Origin: JAJTFW01 sp031421935
GTDB lineage: Bacteria; Bacteroidota; Bacteroidia; AKYH767-A; OLB10
Assembly (NCBI GenBank): GCA_031421935.1
Contig: JANOPQ010000011.1
Location: 1-44,086 of the forward strand
Reading direction: 5' to 3'
Length of the DNA stretch: 44,086 bases
Each line of letters begins with the position of its first letter. The stretch's first letter is position 1. The position numbers were made by a program, and so were the translations under genes. The notes under the pieces are model-generated. The model was not told the origin of the DNA. It was given only the letters and a program-made list of their open reading frames with translations, and searched no databases. Of this stretch, positions 1 to 8,830 are shown in pieces.

Positions 1-241
1 AAATTGGATATCATCCAATTTTATGGCAGGCGGGCTTAAGTTAATAGTTGAATTCATGTAGGGGCGCAATATTTTGCGCCCTTATGCTATAGGTTTTGCC
101 TCTTAATATTCTTGCATAATGTTATTATAGACTAAAATTAGTCTGACGCCTATGCGAACGCTATCCATCGGCCGCCAAAGGCTTGCCGACGGCGCTGCGG
201 GAAGCAGATAGGACTAAAATATACTTGTATTTGGTATTATA
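1..241. repeat. Non-coding mosaic of short inverted repeats and one dispersed-repeat copy
   Basis: No gene is visible before the end of the first coding region at 375. The stretch holds a perfect 9-bp inverted repeat around a 3-base centre (1-21), an 8-bp GC-rich hairpin GGGCGCAA/TTGCGCCC with a 4-base loop (62-81), and a 7-bp palindrome AGACTAA/TTAGTCT (129-144). Bases 203-237 match, in reverse complement and with three mismatches over 35 bases, the left arm of the inverted-repeat element at 32333. The part between about 145 and 200 is clearly more GC-rich than its surroundings. From 242 to 374 nothing recognisable was seen. This looks like a dispersed intergenic repeat; function unknown. 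Confidence 0.6.
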
Positions 242-374
242 TAACCTGTTGTTTATAACCTTAATTTAAATTGATCTTATGACAATAGTCAACGGGATAT
301 GTTGTGGAGAAAGAAAATGTACTTTCAATTACGAATAAACATATTTCTTTCTGAGTTTAATTTGTTCTGAATAA

Positions 375-3300
375 TTATGGTTTGTTTTTAATTAACCCCA
401 CTATTTTATTATATAATGATTTTTCGTTAATAGGTTTGGAAATATAATCGTCCATACCAAACTCCTTGCATTTGGAAACATCTGCCGTGGTTACATCCGC
501 TGTTAAAGCAATTATTGGAATTTTAGATTTCATCGTTTTACGAATATATTCAGTGGCTTCAAATCCATTCATTTCAGGCATCTGCAAATCCATCAAAATA
601 ACATCGTACTTCTCGTTGCTGAGCGAAGCCGAAGCCAGTTTTTCTATTGCAATTTTTCCATTGCTTACTATTTCATATTCAAATCCAAAATCATTTAAAA
701 TAATTTTGATTAATAATTGATTTAGTGCAACATCTTCAACTACTAATATTCTCAAAGTTTTAATTTCTGAATCTAGTTTAAATATTTCTATTTCATCTTC
801 TGATTTTACATTTGTTTTTTCAAAAGACAATATAAAACTAAATGTGGAACCTTTGCCTAGTTCGCTCCTTAAGTTAATACTACCTCCTTGCGCTTCAATT
901 AATTGTTTAACAATAGCTAGCCCTAATCCTGTTCCACCATAGGAATTAGAGGTGCTAATTTCAGCTTGTTCAAAAATTTTAAAAATAGAGTTTATTTTGT
1001 TTGCTGCTATGCCAATTCCCGAATCAGAAACGGTAAATTCAATAGCCACATTTTCTTCGTCTTCGTTTAGTAGTTTCACACTAAGTGAAACTTCCCCCTT
1101 ATGGGTAAATTTTATGGCATTACTCATAAGATTTAAAATAATCTGATTTAATCTTACTGAATCGCCTAAAAGCATTGCAGGTATTTTGCTGTCGTATTCT
1201 TTTACAAATGCTAAGTTCTTTTCTTTTAATTTAAGATCAAAAGTATGAAGTATTGAAGTTATTGATTCGAAAATTTCAAAGGGTTGTTTTATAAATGTCA
1301 TTCTACCCGCATCCACTTTGGCCAAATCAAGAATGTCGTTTATTAGAACATTTAAAGACTTCCCACTTGTTTTTATAGCATGTATAAATTCTTTTTGTTC
1401 AGCGCCAAGTTCAGTTTTCAATAACACATTAGTGAATCCTAAAATAGAATTTAATGGAGTTCGAATTTCATGACTCATGTTCGATAAAAATTGTTGTTTA
1501 GACTTCGTAACATTTTCTGCATGAACCTTTGCTGCTATCAATTCGTTTTCGAAGAGCTTTTGTTCATGTATGTCAAAACCAACACCGATAAACCCTATAA
1601 ATTCTCCATTGGGTAAAAACCTAGGATTTGCCTGAACCGCAAACCATCGATATTCACCATCATGGCGCTTAATACGAATACCCGGTAAGTAATAGGATTT
1701 ACGAGCTTCAAAGGCTGGTACATAAACATCCATGATTGGATTCACATCATCGGGATGTACAATACCATCCCAGGCTTTGTCAAGTGCTTCTTCCAAGGTT
1801 TGCCCCGTGTAATCTAACCAGTATTTATTCCAATAACTGATCTGGGCATCTGCCGTTGGTTCTATTATAAATACGTTCAAAGGTACATTGTCGGCTAATG
1901 AACGAAAACGATTTTCACTTTCTCTTAAATTAATTTCTGCATTTTTCTGTTTTGTAATATCGATGCTTACACCTGAAAGGTTTATTGCTTCTCCGGCATC
2001 ATTATATAAATATTTACCTAAAGAACGTATCCAGAAGATTTCTCCGTTGTCAACCCGTTTTATGCGATAGGATGTTTCGTAAAGTGTATTTTTTGTAAGA
2101 GATTTATCCACTTGTGCAAAAACTGCTTCTTTATCCTCGGCAAGTATTGCCTTATGCCAATCTTCATATATAAGGTCTGTACGATGTTCATCATAACCCC
2201 ACATTCTTTTATGTAAGTTCGACCATTGTAAGGTTTGTGATGCTATATTCAATGACCAAATGCCGACTTCTGCGGCAGTTGTAGCTATTTCAAAATGCTC
2301 CGTGGTTTTTTGCAGTCGTTCTTCACTTTCTTTTAATTTATTTTGGGCTTCCACCTGTAGCGAAACCTCATTGGCAAGAATGGCTACACCTTCTATTTCA
2401 CCTATGGAATTTCGCAGTGCTTGGTACACAAAAGTATAGTGCATGAGCGCTGACTTTCCATTTCGCTTAAGTGTTATAGGAGCTTGATATAAGAAAACAG
2501 GTTCGCCAGTTTTATAAACACTCAACAATAATTTATCAAATCCTTCTTCTATTGTTTCGGGTATTACTTTAAATATAGATTTGCCGATGATATCTCTTCC
2601 CTTACCCCAACTTTCAATTATGGAATCATTGGCAATGTCGATAATCATGTCTTCGCCTTTTAAAATAGAAATGAGCGAAGGGGAAGTATGAATCATGTTG
2701 TAATAACGAAATTCACTTTCTTCCACTTTTTTATGGGCAAGAACTTGCTCTGTTATATCTCGTGCTATTTTTGATGCACCGATTATTTTTCCATCCTTGT
2801 CTGCTAACGGAGAAACGGTGATGGATGTATTTACTTTTGATCCATCTTTTGTTAAACGAATGGTATCATAATGCAACACAGTCTCCCCTTTTAAAATCTT
2901 ACCAATTACCACATCCTTTTCATGCTGTAATTCCAAAGGGATAAGCATAGATATGTTTTTTCCAATGGCTTGTTCAGAGAGGTAGCCAAATATTTTTTCT
3001 GCTCCGTTGTTCCAACTCGTAATAGTACCATTCAACGTTATACTCATAATAGCATCGAATGTTGATTCAACAATAGTGGCAAGTAAAGCACGATTTTTTT
3101 CGGCTTGAGTTTTATCTGTAATGTCTGCAATGGCAAGAAGAATTAACTCTGCGTGATTCATTTTCTGAATAATGCGTCTGGCATTAAGCAGCATTGTTTT
3201 TTCGCCAATTGACGGAAAGGTATGTGTAATTTCAAAATCGTGGAAGTGTGAATTTCTAGGAAGGATGTCTTCGAGTAATTCACGTAAGCGAGGAATATTC

Positions 3301-5711
3301 CATTGCCTGTTTCCTAAGTCATACAACAATACTCCTTCTGTTTCTTCTTCAATAGCTTTAAATATTTTATAGAATGTTTTGTTGGCGGATTTTACACGTA
3401 GATTTTTATCTAACACAATCATGGGTTCGTGTATAGTTTCAAATACGGCTTCGGAATAGCCGTATGCTTCGTTGAGTAAGTCGTTACGGGTTTGCAGTTC
3501 CTGGTTGGTGGTAGTGAGTTCTTCGTTGGCAGATTCTATTTCTTCTTTTGAAGTTTCTAGTTCCTCATTCACAGTTTGCAATTCTTCATTGCTTGAAACC
3601 ACTTCTTCATTGGCACTCTGCAATTCTTCCGTAAAGGCTTCTTGCTCCTGTGCAATGGCAAGTGCATCAGCATGCGCCGCTGCTAATTCCAGTTCTAATT
3701 TTTTTATCTTGCGATCTTTTGCAAGTGAAACATTTTTTCGACCTTCTGCTTGTGATGTCCCAATATGTATTTGATCTGATTGTTCCTGCTCAGTAAAAAG
3801 TATTAAGAGCAAAGGTTCATTCCATTCTATTTTTAACGGAACAATTTCTAAACTTATAATCCTTACAGCGGAATTTATTTTTAATTCAATTCCACTTTTG
3901 CGAACGCGGTGTTTTGTTTTTATAACTTTTGATAGGGCATTTCGTAATTCAAATGCCATTTCAGGTCGAGCCATTTTTAAAATATTAAAAGTAGCTTTGC
4001 CTTTTGGGTGAGTGAGATATAAATCGGTGGTGCCACGAAACTGAACAATTTCCATTTGGTGATTGATGACAACACTAGCTGGCATGAATTCAGAAACGAG
4101 TACAGCATCTATAGCGTTATCAAGTCCGCTGTGATTAATAGAAATATTTTGTTTGGTTTTGGTGATATTCGTTACCGATTTATTGTTCTCGGTAATAATT
4201 TGTTGTGTATAGCGTGGTATAAGTGCAGGCAAGGTTCGGGTACCTGAGTTTAACTTGCGTGAGAATATTTTATATTTATTATTAAAGGCGGTAAAAAGAT
4301 TGGTGGAATGACTGATGTTTTCTGATTTACCAAGCATTAAAAATCCATCTTCATTCAAGGCATAGTGAAAGGTGTTGACGACTTTTTTTTGCGCTGCAAT
4401 ATCGAAATAAATAAAGAGATTACAGCAGCTAATAAAATCAAGGCGTGAAAAAGGAGGGTCTTGTAAAATATTATGCGGAGCAAATACACACATATCGCGC
4501 AACACCTTGTTTACTCGAAAATTGCCATCTGCTTTAGTAAAAAAGCGTTGGATTCGTTTTGGCGAAACGGTTTCCAAGTCTTGTTTGGTATAAACACCAA
4601 TACGTGCCTTGCTAATAGCTTGTTCGCTAAGGTCTGTCGCAAAAATTTGAACCGGGATGTTCGTTGTTTTGCTTTCCTGAATTTCGATCAACATCATAGC
4701 AAGGGAATAGGCCTCTTCCCCTGTAGCACAAGCTGGAACCCAGATCCGTAGCGGCTCCCCTATTTTTTTTCTTTTGAGCAGTTTTGGGAAAAGATTTTCT
4801 TTTAAATATTTATGTGTTTCTGTATCCCGAAAAAAACTAGTAACATTAATTAATAAGTCCTGGTAAAGAATATCTATTTCTTCTTTTTTTTGAGAAAGCA
4901 GTTTTGCATATTCCTTGAGTGTTGTTATTTTATATAACAACATTCTACGTATGATGCGCCTCTTGATGGTGCTCATTTTATATACGCTGAAATCAACACG
5001 AGTGACTTTGTGTAATTGATTTAAAATAATTTTTAAATCGGGATTGCTGTTTTCAATTAAATCTTCTTCCCCGTTTTTTACGCCAATGGTTTTTATAAGT
5101 GGATGTTTACTTAGTCGTCCTAATTCGAGTGCGATTTCTTTTGGAGACAAAATATAATCTACCGCACCTTCTGCTATGGCAGAGTGAGGCATGCTTTTGA
5201 ATTTTGCCGAGTCGTCCTGCGCAAAAGTTAACCCGCCGTGCTGCTTTATGGTTTTCATGCCTAATGTACCATCGCTTGCACTGCCAGAAAGTACGACACC
5301 GATTACTCTTTCATTTTGCGCTTCTGCAAGTGAAGAGAAAAGGATGTCGATGGAAATGGCTGCACTGGTTTCTGAACGGGGAATTAATTTGATATGACCG
5401 TCTGTTACTTCAATTCCTTTATTGTATGGAATGACAAATAAGTTATCGGGTTTAATTTTATCCATGTCATCAATCTCTTGCACATTCATTTTTGTCTTTT
5501 TTGACAAAATTTCAGTCAACATGCTTTTGTGATCAGGACTTAAGTGCTGCACATAAATAAAAGCCATACCCGTATCAGCTGGGAGATGTTTTAGTAATTC
5601 CATCATCGCTTCCAATCCTCCAGCCGATGCACCAATGGCCACTACTGGAAAAGTATTTTCCTTAACTTCCGCTTTTGCAGGCAATTTCTTTTTTGGTGAA
5701 GTTGCTTTCAT
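375..5711 (-). CDS. Giant CheB-CheR-multi-PAS hybrid histidine kinase with C-terminal receiver
   Basis: A 1778-residue signalling protein. Domains in order: CheB-type methylesterase (about 20-205) with the catalytic triad visible as Ser29 in GASAGG, His56 in VQHLSP and Asp147 in SGSASDG; CheR-type methyltransferase (about 230-490) with FFRD, the SAM-binding ACATGEEAYS and a CheR-like NLFIYFD; a PAS-like segment; a long EEL/NEEL coiled coil (about 670-745); about five further PAS domains; HisKA with SHEIRTPLNS; HATPase_c with NLMSNAIKF and GGTGLGLAI; and a receiver ending with LMDLQMPEMNG. No transmembrane segment is apparent, so it is probably cytoplasmic. Proteins of this CheB/CheR/PAS type are known as stand-alone sensors outside chemotaxis operons. 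No che genes are nearby, so the methylation partner and output are unknown. The start at 5711 puts the basic leader MKATSPKKK before CheB. Confidence 0.95.
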   Translation of the reverse strand: MKATSPKKKLPAKAEVKENTFPVVAIGASAGGLEAMMELLKHLPADTGMAFIYVQHLSPDHKSMLTEILSKKTKMNVQEIDDMDKIKPDNLFVIPYNKGIEVTDGHIKLIPRSETSAAISIDILFSSLAEAQNERVIGVVLSGSASDGTLGMKTIKQHGGLTFAQDDSAKFKSMPHSAIAEGAVDYILSPKEIALELGRLSKHPLIKTIGVKNGEEDLIENSNPDLKIILNQLHKVTRVDFSVYKMSTIKRRIIRRMLLYKITTLKEYAKLLSQKKEEIDILYQDLLINVTSFFRDTETHKYLKENLFPKLLKRKKIGEPLRIWVPACATGEEAYSLAMMLIEIQESKTTNIPVQIFATDLSEQAISKARIGVYTKQDLETVSPKRIQRFFTKADGNFRVNKVLRDMCVFAPHNILQDPPFSRLDFISCCNLFIYFDIAAQKKVVNTFHYALNEDGFLMLGKSENISHSTNLFTAFNNKYKIFSRKLNSGTRTLPALIPRYTQQIITENNKSVTNITKTKQNISINHSGLDNAIDAVLVSEFMPASVVINHQMEIVQFRGTTDLYLTHPKGKATFNILKMARPEMAFELRNALSKVIKTKHRVRKSGIELKINSAVRIISLEIVPLKIEWNEPLLLILFTEQEQSDQIHIGTSQAEGRKNVSLAKDRKIKKLELELAAAHADALAIAQEQEAFTEELQSANEEVVSSNEELQTVNEELETSKEEIESANEELTTTNQELQTRNDLLNEAYGYSEAVFETIHEPMIVLDKNLRVKSANKTFYKIFKAIEEETEGVLLYDLGNRQWNIPRLRELLEDILPRNSHFHDFEITHTFPSIGEKTMLLNARRIIQKMNHAELILLAIADITDKTQAEKNRALLATIVESTFDAIMSITLNGTITSWNNGAEKIFGYLSEQAIGKNISMLIPLELQHEKDVVIGKILKGETVLHYDTIRLTKDGSKVNTSITVSPLADKDGKIIGASKIARDITEQVLAHKKVEESEFRYYNMIHTSPSLISILKGEDMIIDIANDSIIESWGKGRDIIGKSIFKVIPETIEEGFDKLLLSVYKTGEPVFLYQAPITLKRNGKSALMHYTFVYQALRNSIGEIEGVAILANEVSLQVEAQNKLKESEERLQKTTEHFEIATTAAEVGIWSLNIASQTLQWSNLHKRMWGYDEHRTDLIYEDWHKAILAEDKEAVFAQVDKSLTKNTLYETSYRIKRVDNGEIFWIRSLGKYLYNDAGEAINLSGVSIDITKQKNAEINLRESENRFRSLADNVPLNVFIIEPTADAQISYWNKYWLDYTGQTLEEALDKAWDGIVHPDDVNPIMDVYVPAFEARKSYYLPGIRIKRHDGEYRWFAVQANPRFLPNGEFIGFIGVGFDIHEQKLFENELIAAKVHAENVTKSKQQFLSNMSHEIRTPLNSILGFTNVLLKTELGAEQKEFIHAIKTSGKSLNVLINDILDLAKVDAGRMTFIKQPFEIFESITSILHTFDLKLKEKNLAFVKEYDSKIPAMLLGDSVRLNQIILNLMSNAIKFTHKGEVSLSVKLLNEDEENVAIEFTVSDSGIGIAANKINSIFKIFEQAEISTSNSYGGTGLGLAIVKQLIEAQGGSINLRSELGKGSTFSFILSFEKTNVKSEDEIEIFKLDSEIKTLRILVVEDVALNQLLIKIILNDFGFEYEIVSNGKIAIEKLASASLSNEKYDVILMDLQMPEMNGFEATEYIRKTMKSKIPIIALTADVTTADVSKCKEFGMDDYISKPINEKSLYNKIVGLIKNKP

Positions 5712-6055
5712 ATTAAAGAAGGATGTTGATAGTGTCTAAAATAATTTTTCGAAGTTAGTAATTATAGTACGTTATGACTATTATTAAGTCCTTTAAGTTC
5801 AATTTAGACAAACAAAAGGGAAGAAAATGGAAGAAAAGGCAACTTTCGATGGGTTTTTGTACTGAGGGTACTCTTTCCCTTTGCATTTATAAATAGGACA
5901 TACTCAAGGTTGGGGACTTTAAGTCATACTCAATATTGCAGAAAGGCTGATTCGAATTATTTTAAGACACGGAAGACTCAATTGATATTTGTATGGGCTG
6001 GAAAAGTAAAAAATGCTTACAATTGAAAAGGAGATGGAATGTGATACACTAAGAA
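5712..6055. other. Intergenic region, nothing recognised
   Basis: About 340 bases between the 402-residue histidine kinase and the giant hybrid kinase. I found no convincing gene, hairpin terminator or TAnnTTTG-type promoter. A 40-odd-codon open stretch on the minus strand near 5885-5750 has no protein-like features and was not called. Confidence 0.5.
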
Positions 6056-7264
6056 TCAATATATTTTAGTAAAATTTGTATTGTTTTCGATGTTTGCATT
6101 TTCCAATGGTTTGTTTAATGGTAATGAAAAATAAAATGACGTCCCCTCACCTTCTATGCTTTTAACCCATATTCGACCATTATTTTTTTCTATAAAACTT
6201 TTTGTTAATAGTAATCCGATTCCAGCGCCTTTATTATCTTGCCTTGCTTTTGATAGTGAATTCAATTGAGGAATGAAAATATTATCCTGCATTTGCTTTG
6301 ACATTCCGATTCCATGGTCTCTAATTTCTACAATAATGGTTTCTTTTTCTTTTTTAGCGAGCACGGTTACTTTCCCATCTTTGTGTGAGTTTTTTATTGC
6401 ATTTGAAAGGATGTTTTGAATAACGGAGAGTATCATTTTCCCATCAGCGTAAGCAGTTATGTTTAGTTCAATTTGATTTTCAAGTATGATATTATTAGCT
6501 GCTGCGGTTTGTTTTAATGTTTCAAAAACTTTTAATGCATATTGATTGAGATTAATCTTTGCAGGTGAAAAAGTTTCGGAGGCGTATTTTATTCTCGCCC
6601 ATTCTACTAAATAATCTAACATATTTAATTCATCTTTTGAAGATTCATCCAAAAAATTTAGCATTTGTTTTAGTTCAGCAGGTTGGATGGTATCAATATT
6701 GGATTTAAGGTATTGTGTAATCGAAATTATCCTGGTTAAAGGACTTCTTAAATCGTGTGAAAGGATAGCAAGTATGCTTTCTTTATGAGCGTTAAGTTCT
6801 TCAAGTTCTTTTACATGTTTTTTGATTGCATCTTCTGATCTTTTTCTTTCGGTGAGGTCAAGTAAAATATTAACATATCCAATCATTTCTCCATCACTAT
6901 CAGTAAATGGAAAAACTAAGCCATACGCATAAAACTGGTCTCCGTTTTTACGAATATGCCATCTGTTATTGATTGCTTTTCCCTTTATACGTGCTGTATG
7001 AATTTCACTTTTTGGGATACCGTTTATTTTATCTTCTGGTGTGAAAATCAAGTCAAAATGCTTACCAATAACTTCCTGAGACTGATAACCAAAAATAGCC
7101 ATAGAGCCAGAACTCCAACTGTTAATTGTTAAATCATTATCAACCGTAAAAATTGAATAGTCGTGTAAGCTGTCAATAAGCTGGCTGTAAAATTCAGAAG
7201 TAGGAATATATTGATTTTTGAGAATTTTTGAATGGGCTAGTGGCATTGCATTTTGATTTCGCAA
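6056..7264 (-). CDS. PAS-domain sensor histidine kinase
   Basis: A 402-residue soluble sensor kinase. A PAS domain with its C-terminal PAC segment covers about residues 30-145 (FGYQSQEVIG, then GYVNILLDLTERKR). It is followed by HisKA with the phospho-acceptor in ILSHDLRSPLTR and an HATPase_c domain with N-box NILSNAIKNS, G1 DHGIGMS and G2 GAGIGLLL. No transmembrane helix or signal peptide is seen, so it should sense an intracellular cue. No response regulator is adjacent. It begins 15 bases after the small cysteine-rich gene upstream (7280-7537) and is probably co-transcribed with it. The Asp in SHDLRSP instead of SHELRTP is a common variant. Confidence 0.92.
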   Translation of the reverse strand: MRNQNAMPLAHSKILKNQYIPTSEFYSQLIDSLHDYSIFTVDNDLTINSWSSGSMAIFGYQSQEVIGKHFDLIFTPEDKINGIPKSEIHTARIKGKAINNRWHIRKNGDQFYAYGLVFPFTDSDGEMIGYVNILLDLTERKRSEDAIKKHVKELEELNAHKESILAILSHDLRSPLTRIISITQYLKSNIDTIQPAELKQMLNFLDESSKDELNMLDYLVEWARIKYASETFSPAKINLNQYALKVFETLKQTAAANNIILENQIELNITAYADGKMILSVIQNILSNAIKNSHKDGKVTVLAKKEKETIIVEIRDHGIGMSKQMQDNIFIPQLNSLSKARQDNKGAGIGLLLTKSFIEKNNGRIWVKSIEGEGTSFYFSLPLNKPLENANIENNTNFTKIY

Positions 7265-7279
7265 AAGTGGAAGAATTTT

Positions 7280-7537
7280 TTAATCAGGGTGCAAATGTGA
7301 AAGATGTTTTACAGCATGCGCATCTCGCTCCAAATCGAAAGGAGATTTTTGATTTTCAGTAGTCCATTTATCATAGTAATATTGATTCTGATGACAACGT
7401 GAGCAGTTTCGAGATGCTTTGAAAGGATAAACATCACCGCAATTTTTTATCCAGTTTGAATAATCTTTATATCTCCAATTATGCCCTAAGATTTTGCACA
7501 AGATATTGGTAGATTTTTCGATATTGTTTTCTTCCAT
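7280..7537 (-). CDS. Small hypothetical protein with possible zinc-ribbon (DUF1660-like)
   Basis: An 85-residue protein with Cys14 and His19 in LCKILGHNW and a CSRC pair at 45-48, spaced like two halves of a zinc-binding site. The CK-x-LGH-W start resembles short DUF1660-type proteins; this is a motif-level resemblance only. It precedes the PAS kinase by 15 bases, which suggests one transcript. No role can be assigned. It has no signal peptide or membrane segment. Confidence 0.65.
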   Translation of the reverse strand: MEENNIEKSTNILCKILGHNWRYKDYSNWIKNCGDVYPFKASRNCSRCHQNQYYYDKWTTENQKSPFDLERDAHAVKHLSHLHPD

Positions 7538-7642
7538 TTTCCTTTTGATTTGTTGATATTAGTCAATTGTAATTTTGCTAAGCGAAAGTTTGTATTTTTT
7601 GTTTTTTAGTAAGTAGGATTCAAATCCTATGTTTTTAATAGA

Positions 7643-7670
7643 ACCAATCTCCGCTAGAGCGGAGATTGGT
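7643..7670 (-). terminator. Hairpin terminator after the 91-residue gene
   Basis: A perfect 13-bp inverted repeat (ACCAATCTCCGCT / AGCGGAGATTGGT) with a 2-base centre lies 20 bases beyond the stop codon at 7691. It is followed on the minus strand by an AT-rich tail. It separates the hydrophilin-like gene from the downstream kinase pair. Confidence 0.65.
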
Positions 7671-7690
7671 TGAAAAGGATTTTTACTTAA

Positions 7691-7966
7691 TTACTTTTTT
7701 TTGTTTTGGCTCACTGTTTTTCCTGAAGTGTTTTCTTCAGTTGTTTCTTCTTCTTCTTCATCCATCACAGAAGAATTTGCTTCACCTTTTATTGAAGTTG
7801 AACCTTGGCGTTGAAGATTTCCTTGTTGCGAACCTTGACGGTTGCCTTGGCTAGCTTTTGGATTGTTAGGATTAAGTTCTTCTTTTTTCTTACCATCCTG
7901 TGTTTGTTCCTGATGTGACTTGCTATCGGATTCCTGATCGCGTTTGTCGTTTTGATTTTTTGTCAT
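7691..7966 (-). CDS. Disordered hydrophilin-like protein (91 aa)
   Basis: A very hydrophilic 91-residue protein rich in Gln, Asn, Lys, Glu and Ser. It has no Cys, Trp, Tyr or Phe and about 8% Gly, a composition like that of hydrophilins and LEA-type desiccation proteins, which protect other proteins under water stress. An acidic run (MDEEEEETTEEN) lies near the C-terminus and the end is basic (QNKKK). Its N-terminus MTKNQNDKRDQ matches that of the 115-residue protein at 18865-19212 (MDKNQNDNRNQ), so the two look like members of one family. It is monocistronic: a shared-type promoter lies at 8006-8071 and a hairpin terminator at 7643-7670. The function is inferred from composition and regulation only. 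Confidence 0.75.
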   Translation of the reverse strand: MTKNQNDKRDQESDSKSHQEQTQDGKKKEELNPNNPKASQGNRQGSQQGNLQRQGSTSIKGEANSSVMDEEEEETTEENTSGKTVSQNKKK

Positions 7967-8005
7967 TTTATTCTTGTTTAAATATGTAACTGAATTATTA
8001 CTTTA

Positions 8006-8071
8006 CAAAGGTGACTTCTCATGTATAAATATACGTTACAACATTTCGGAAATTTGTTACATTATTCACAT
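8006..8071 (-). promoter_or_regulatory. Site A of the recurrent TGTGAA/TGTAA promoter
   Basis: Read on the minus strand: TGTGAA (8070-8065), TGTAA (8061-8057), TGTAA (8040-8036), then a -7-like element CACCTTTG (8013-8006). The two TGTAA boxes are 21 bases apart, and 22 bases separate the last box from the -7 element. The start codon at 7966 follows about 39 bases after the element. The same layout occurs at 8587, 12553, 19251, 36728 and 43047. Confidence 0.65.
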
Positions 8072-8084
8072 ATTTGTTTAAATG

Positions 8085-8112
8085 AAAGGGCTGACATTAT
8101 TGTCAGCCCTTT
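8085..8112 (-). terminator. Hairpin terminator after the cupin gene
   Basis: A perfect 12-bp stem AAAGGGCTGACA / TGTCAGCCCTTT with a TTAT loop lies 31 bases past the cupin stop codon. T-rich bases follow on both strands. It insulates the cupin unit from site A and the next gene. Confidence 0.8.
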
Positions 8113-8143
8113 TTACAAAACACGCTATGACCCAGTGTGCAGA

Positions 8144-8560
8144 TTATTCCTCATATCCGCTTTTGATCACAGTTGAAATCATTTTAAATTGTTCGTTGGC
8201 ATTGAAGCAATGTGGAGCATGCGCAGGAATTATTATTCCCGCTCCTAATTTTAGTTCGTAGGTGGTTTCATTGATGACAACTTCGGCAGCACCATCAATA
8301 ATTTGAATATAATTGTCGAATGGTGAAGTTTTTTCAGCTAATTCTTCACCTACATCAAATGATGAAACCGTAATGTTGCCTGTAGTTTTTTTAATGATGG
8401 TTTTACTTACTATTGAATTCGGAACATACTCAATGATTTCAATAATAATGTGGGCTTTAGATTTTTCTACTTCTTTACTTTTTTTATCTGTATGATTGCT
8501 TTTATCAGTATGGTTACTTTGAGCCGCTAGGTCTCCAAGAATATTTTTATCTTTTTTCAT
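8144..8560 (-). CDS. Cupin-fold protein
   Basis: A 138-residue protein with a single cupin barrel in its C-terminal two thirds. Visible features are YIQIIDGAAEVVINETTYELKLGAG (split here for length: the G-x5-V and L-x-L-GAG strands) and IIPAHAPHCFNA, with His residues in the metal-binding area. The PAHAPH/ANEQFKM pattern resembles cupins of unknown substrate. The N-terminus is hydrophilic with the hexapeptide SNHTDK repeated twice in tandem. The open frame extends up to an ATG at 8617, but the -7 promoter element lies at 8587-8594, inside that extension. I therefore place the start at the internal ATG at 8560 (MKKDKNILGD). It forms its own unit with a promoter (8587-8652) and a terminator (8085-8112). 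The catalytic role is unknown. Confidence 0.8.
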   Translation of the reverse strand: MKKDKNILGDLAAQSNHTDKSNHTDKKSKEVEKSKAHIIIEIIEYVPNSIVSKTIIKKTTGNITVSSFDVGEELAEKTSPFDNYIQIIDGAAEVVINETTYELKLGAGIIIPAHAPHCFNANEQFKMISTVIKSGYEE

Positions 8561-8586
8561 TATTTTTAATTTAAAAGGGAACGTAG

Positions 8587-8652
8587 CAAAATTGGACACA
8601 TATAGAGTGACAATCATTACATAATTTTGGAATTATATTACATAATTCACAT
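8587..8652 (-). promoter_or_regulatory. Site B of the recurrent TGTGAA/TGTAA promoter
   Basis: Minus strand: TGTGAA (8651-8646), TGTAA (8642-8638), TGTAA (8621-8617), then CAATTTTG (8594-8587). Spacings are the same as at site A (3, 16 and 22 bases). The site fixes the cupin start at 8560, about 26 bases downstream of the -7 element. Confidence 0.65.
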
Positions 8653-8830
8653 TTTTATGATTGTATAGCATTAGGCATTAGGAAAAGGGAGGGACAATAA
8701 TATTGCTTTGGGGCGAGTTTGGTGTGCTCATGTTACCTTAGTTTTTTGATGTAGGGAGGAGCTACCTTTTCACATTTTTGGATCGACTATGAAGGTATTC
8801 TTCGCTGCTATTTTAGCCTTTTGAGTTTTT

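Noticed and set aside
8036..8071. CRP/FNR-type palindrome (TGTGA...TCACA) in the recurrent promoter
   Set aside because: The matching inverted half is absent. The boxes are direct repeats (TGTGAA, TGTAA, TGTAA), so a CRP-like dimer site is not supported.
8561..8617. N-terminal 19-residue extension of the cupin
   Set aside because: The -7 promoter element lies inside it (8587-8594), so it is unlikely to be transcribed as coding sequence.
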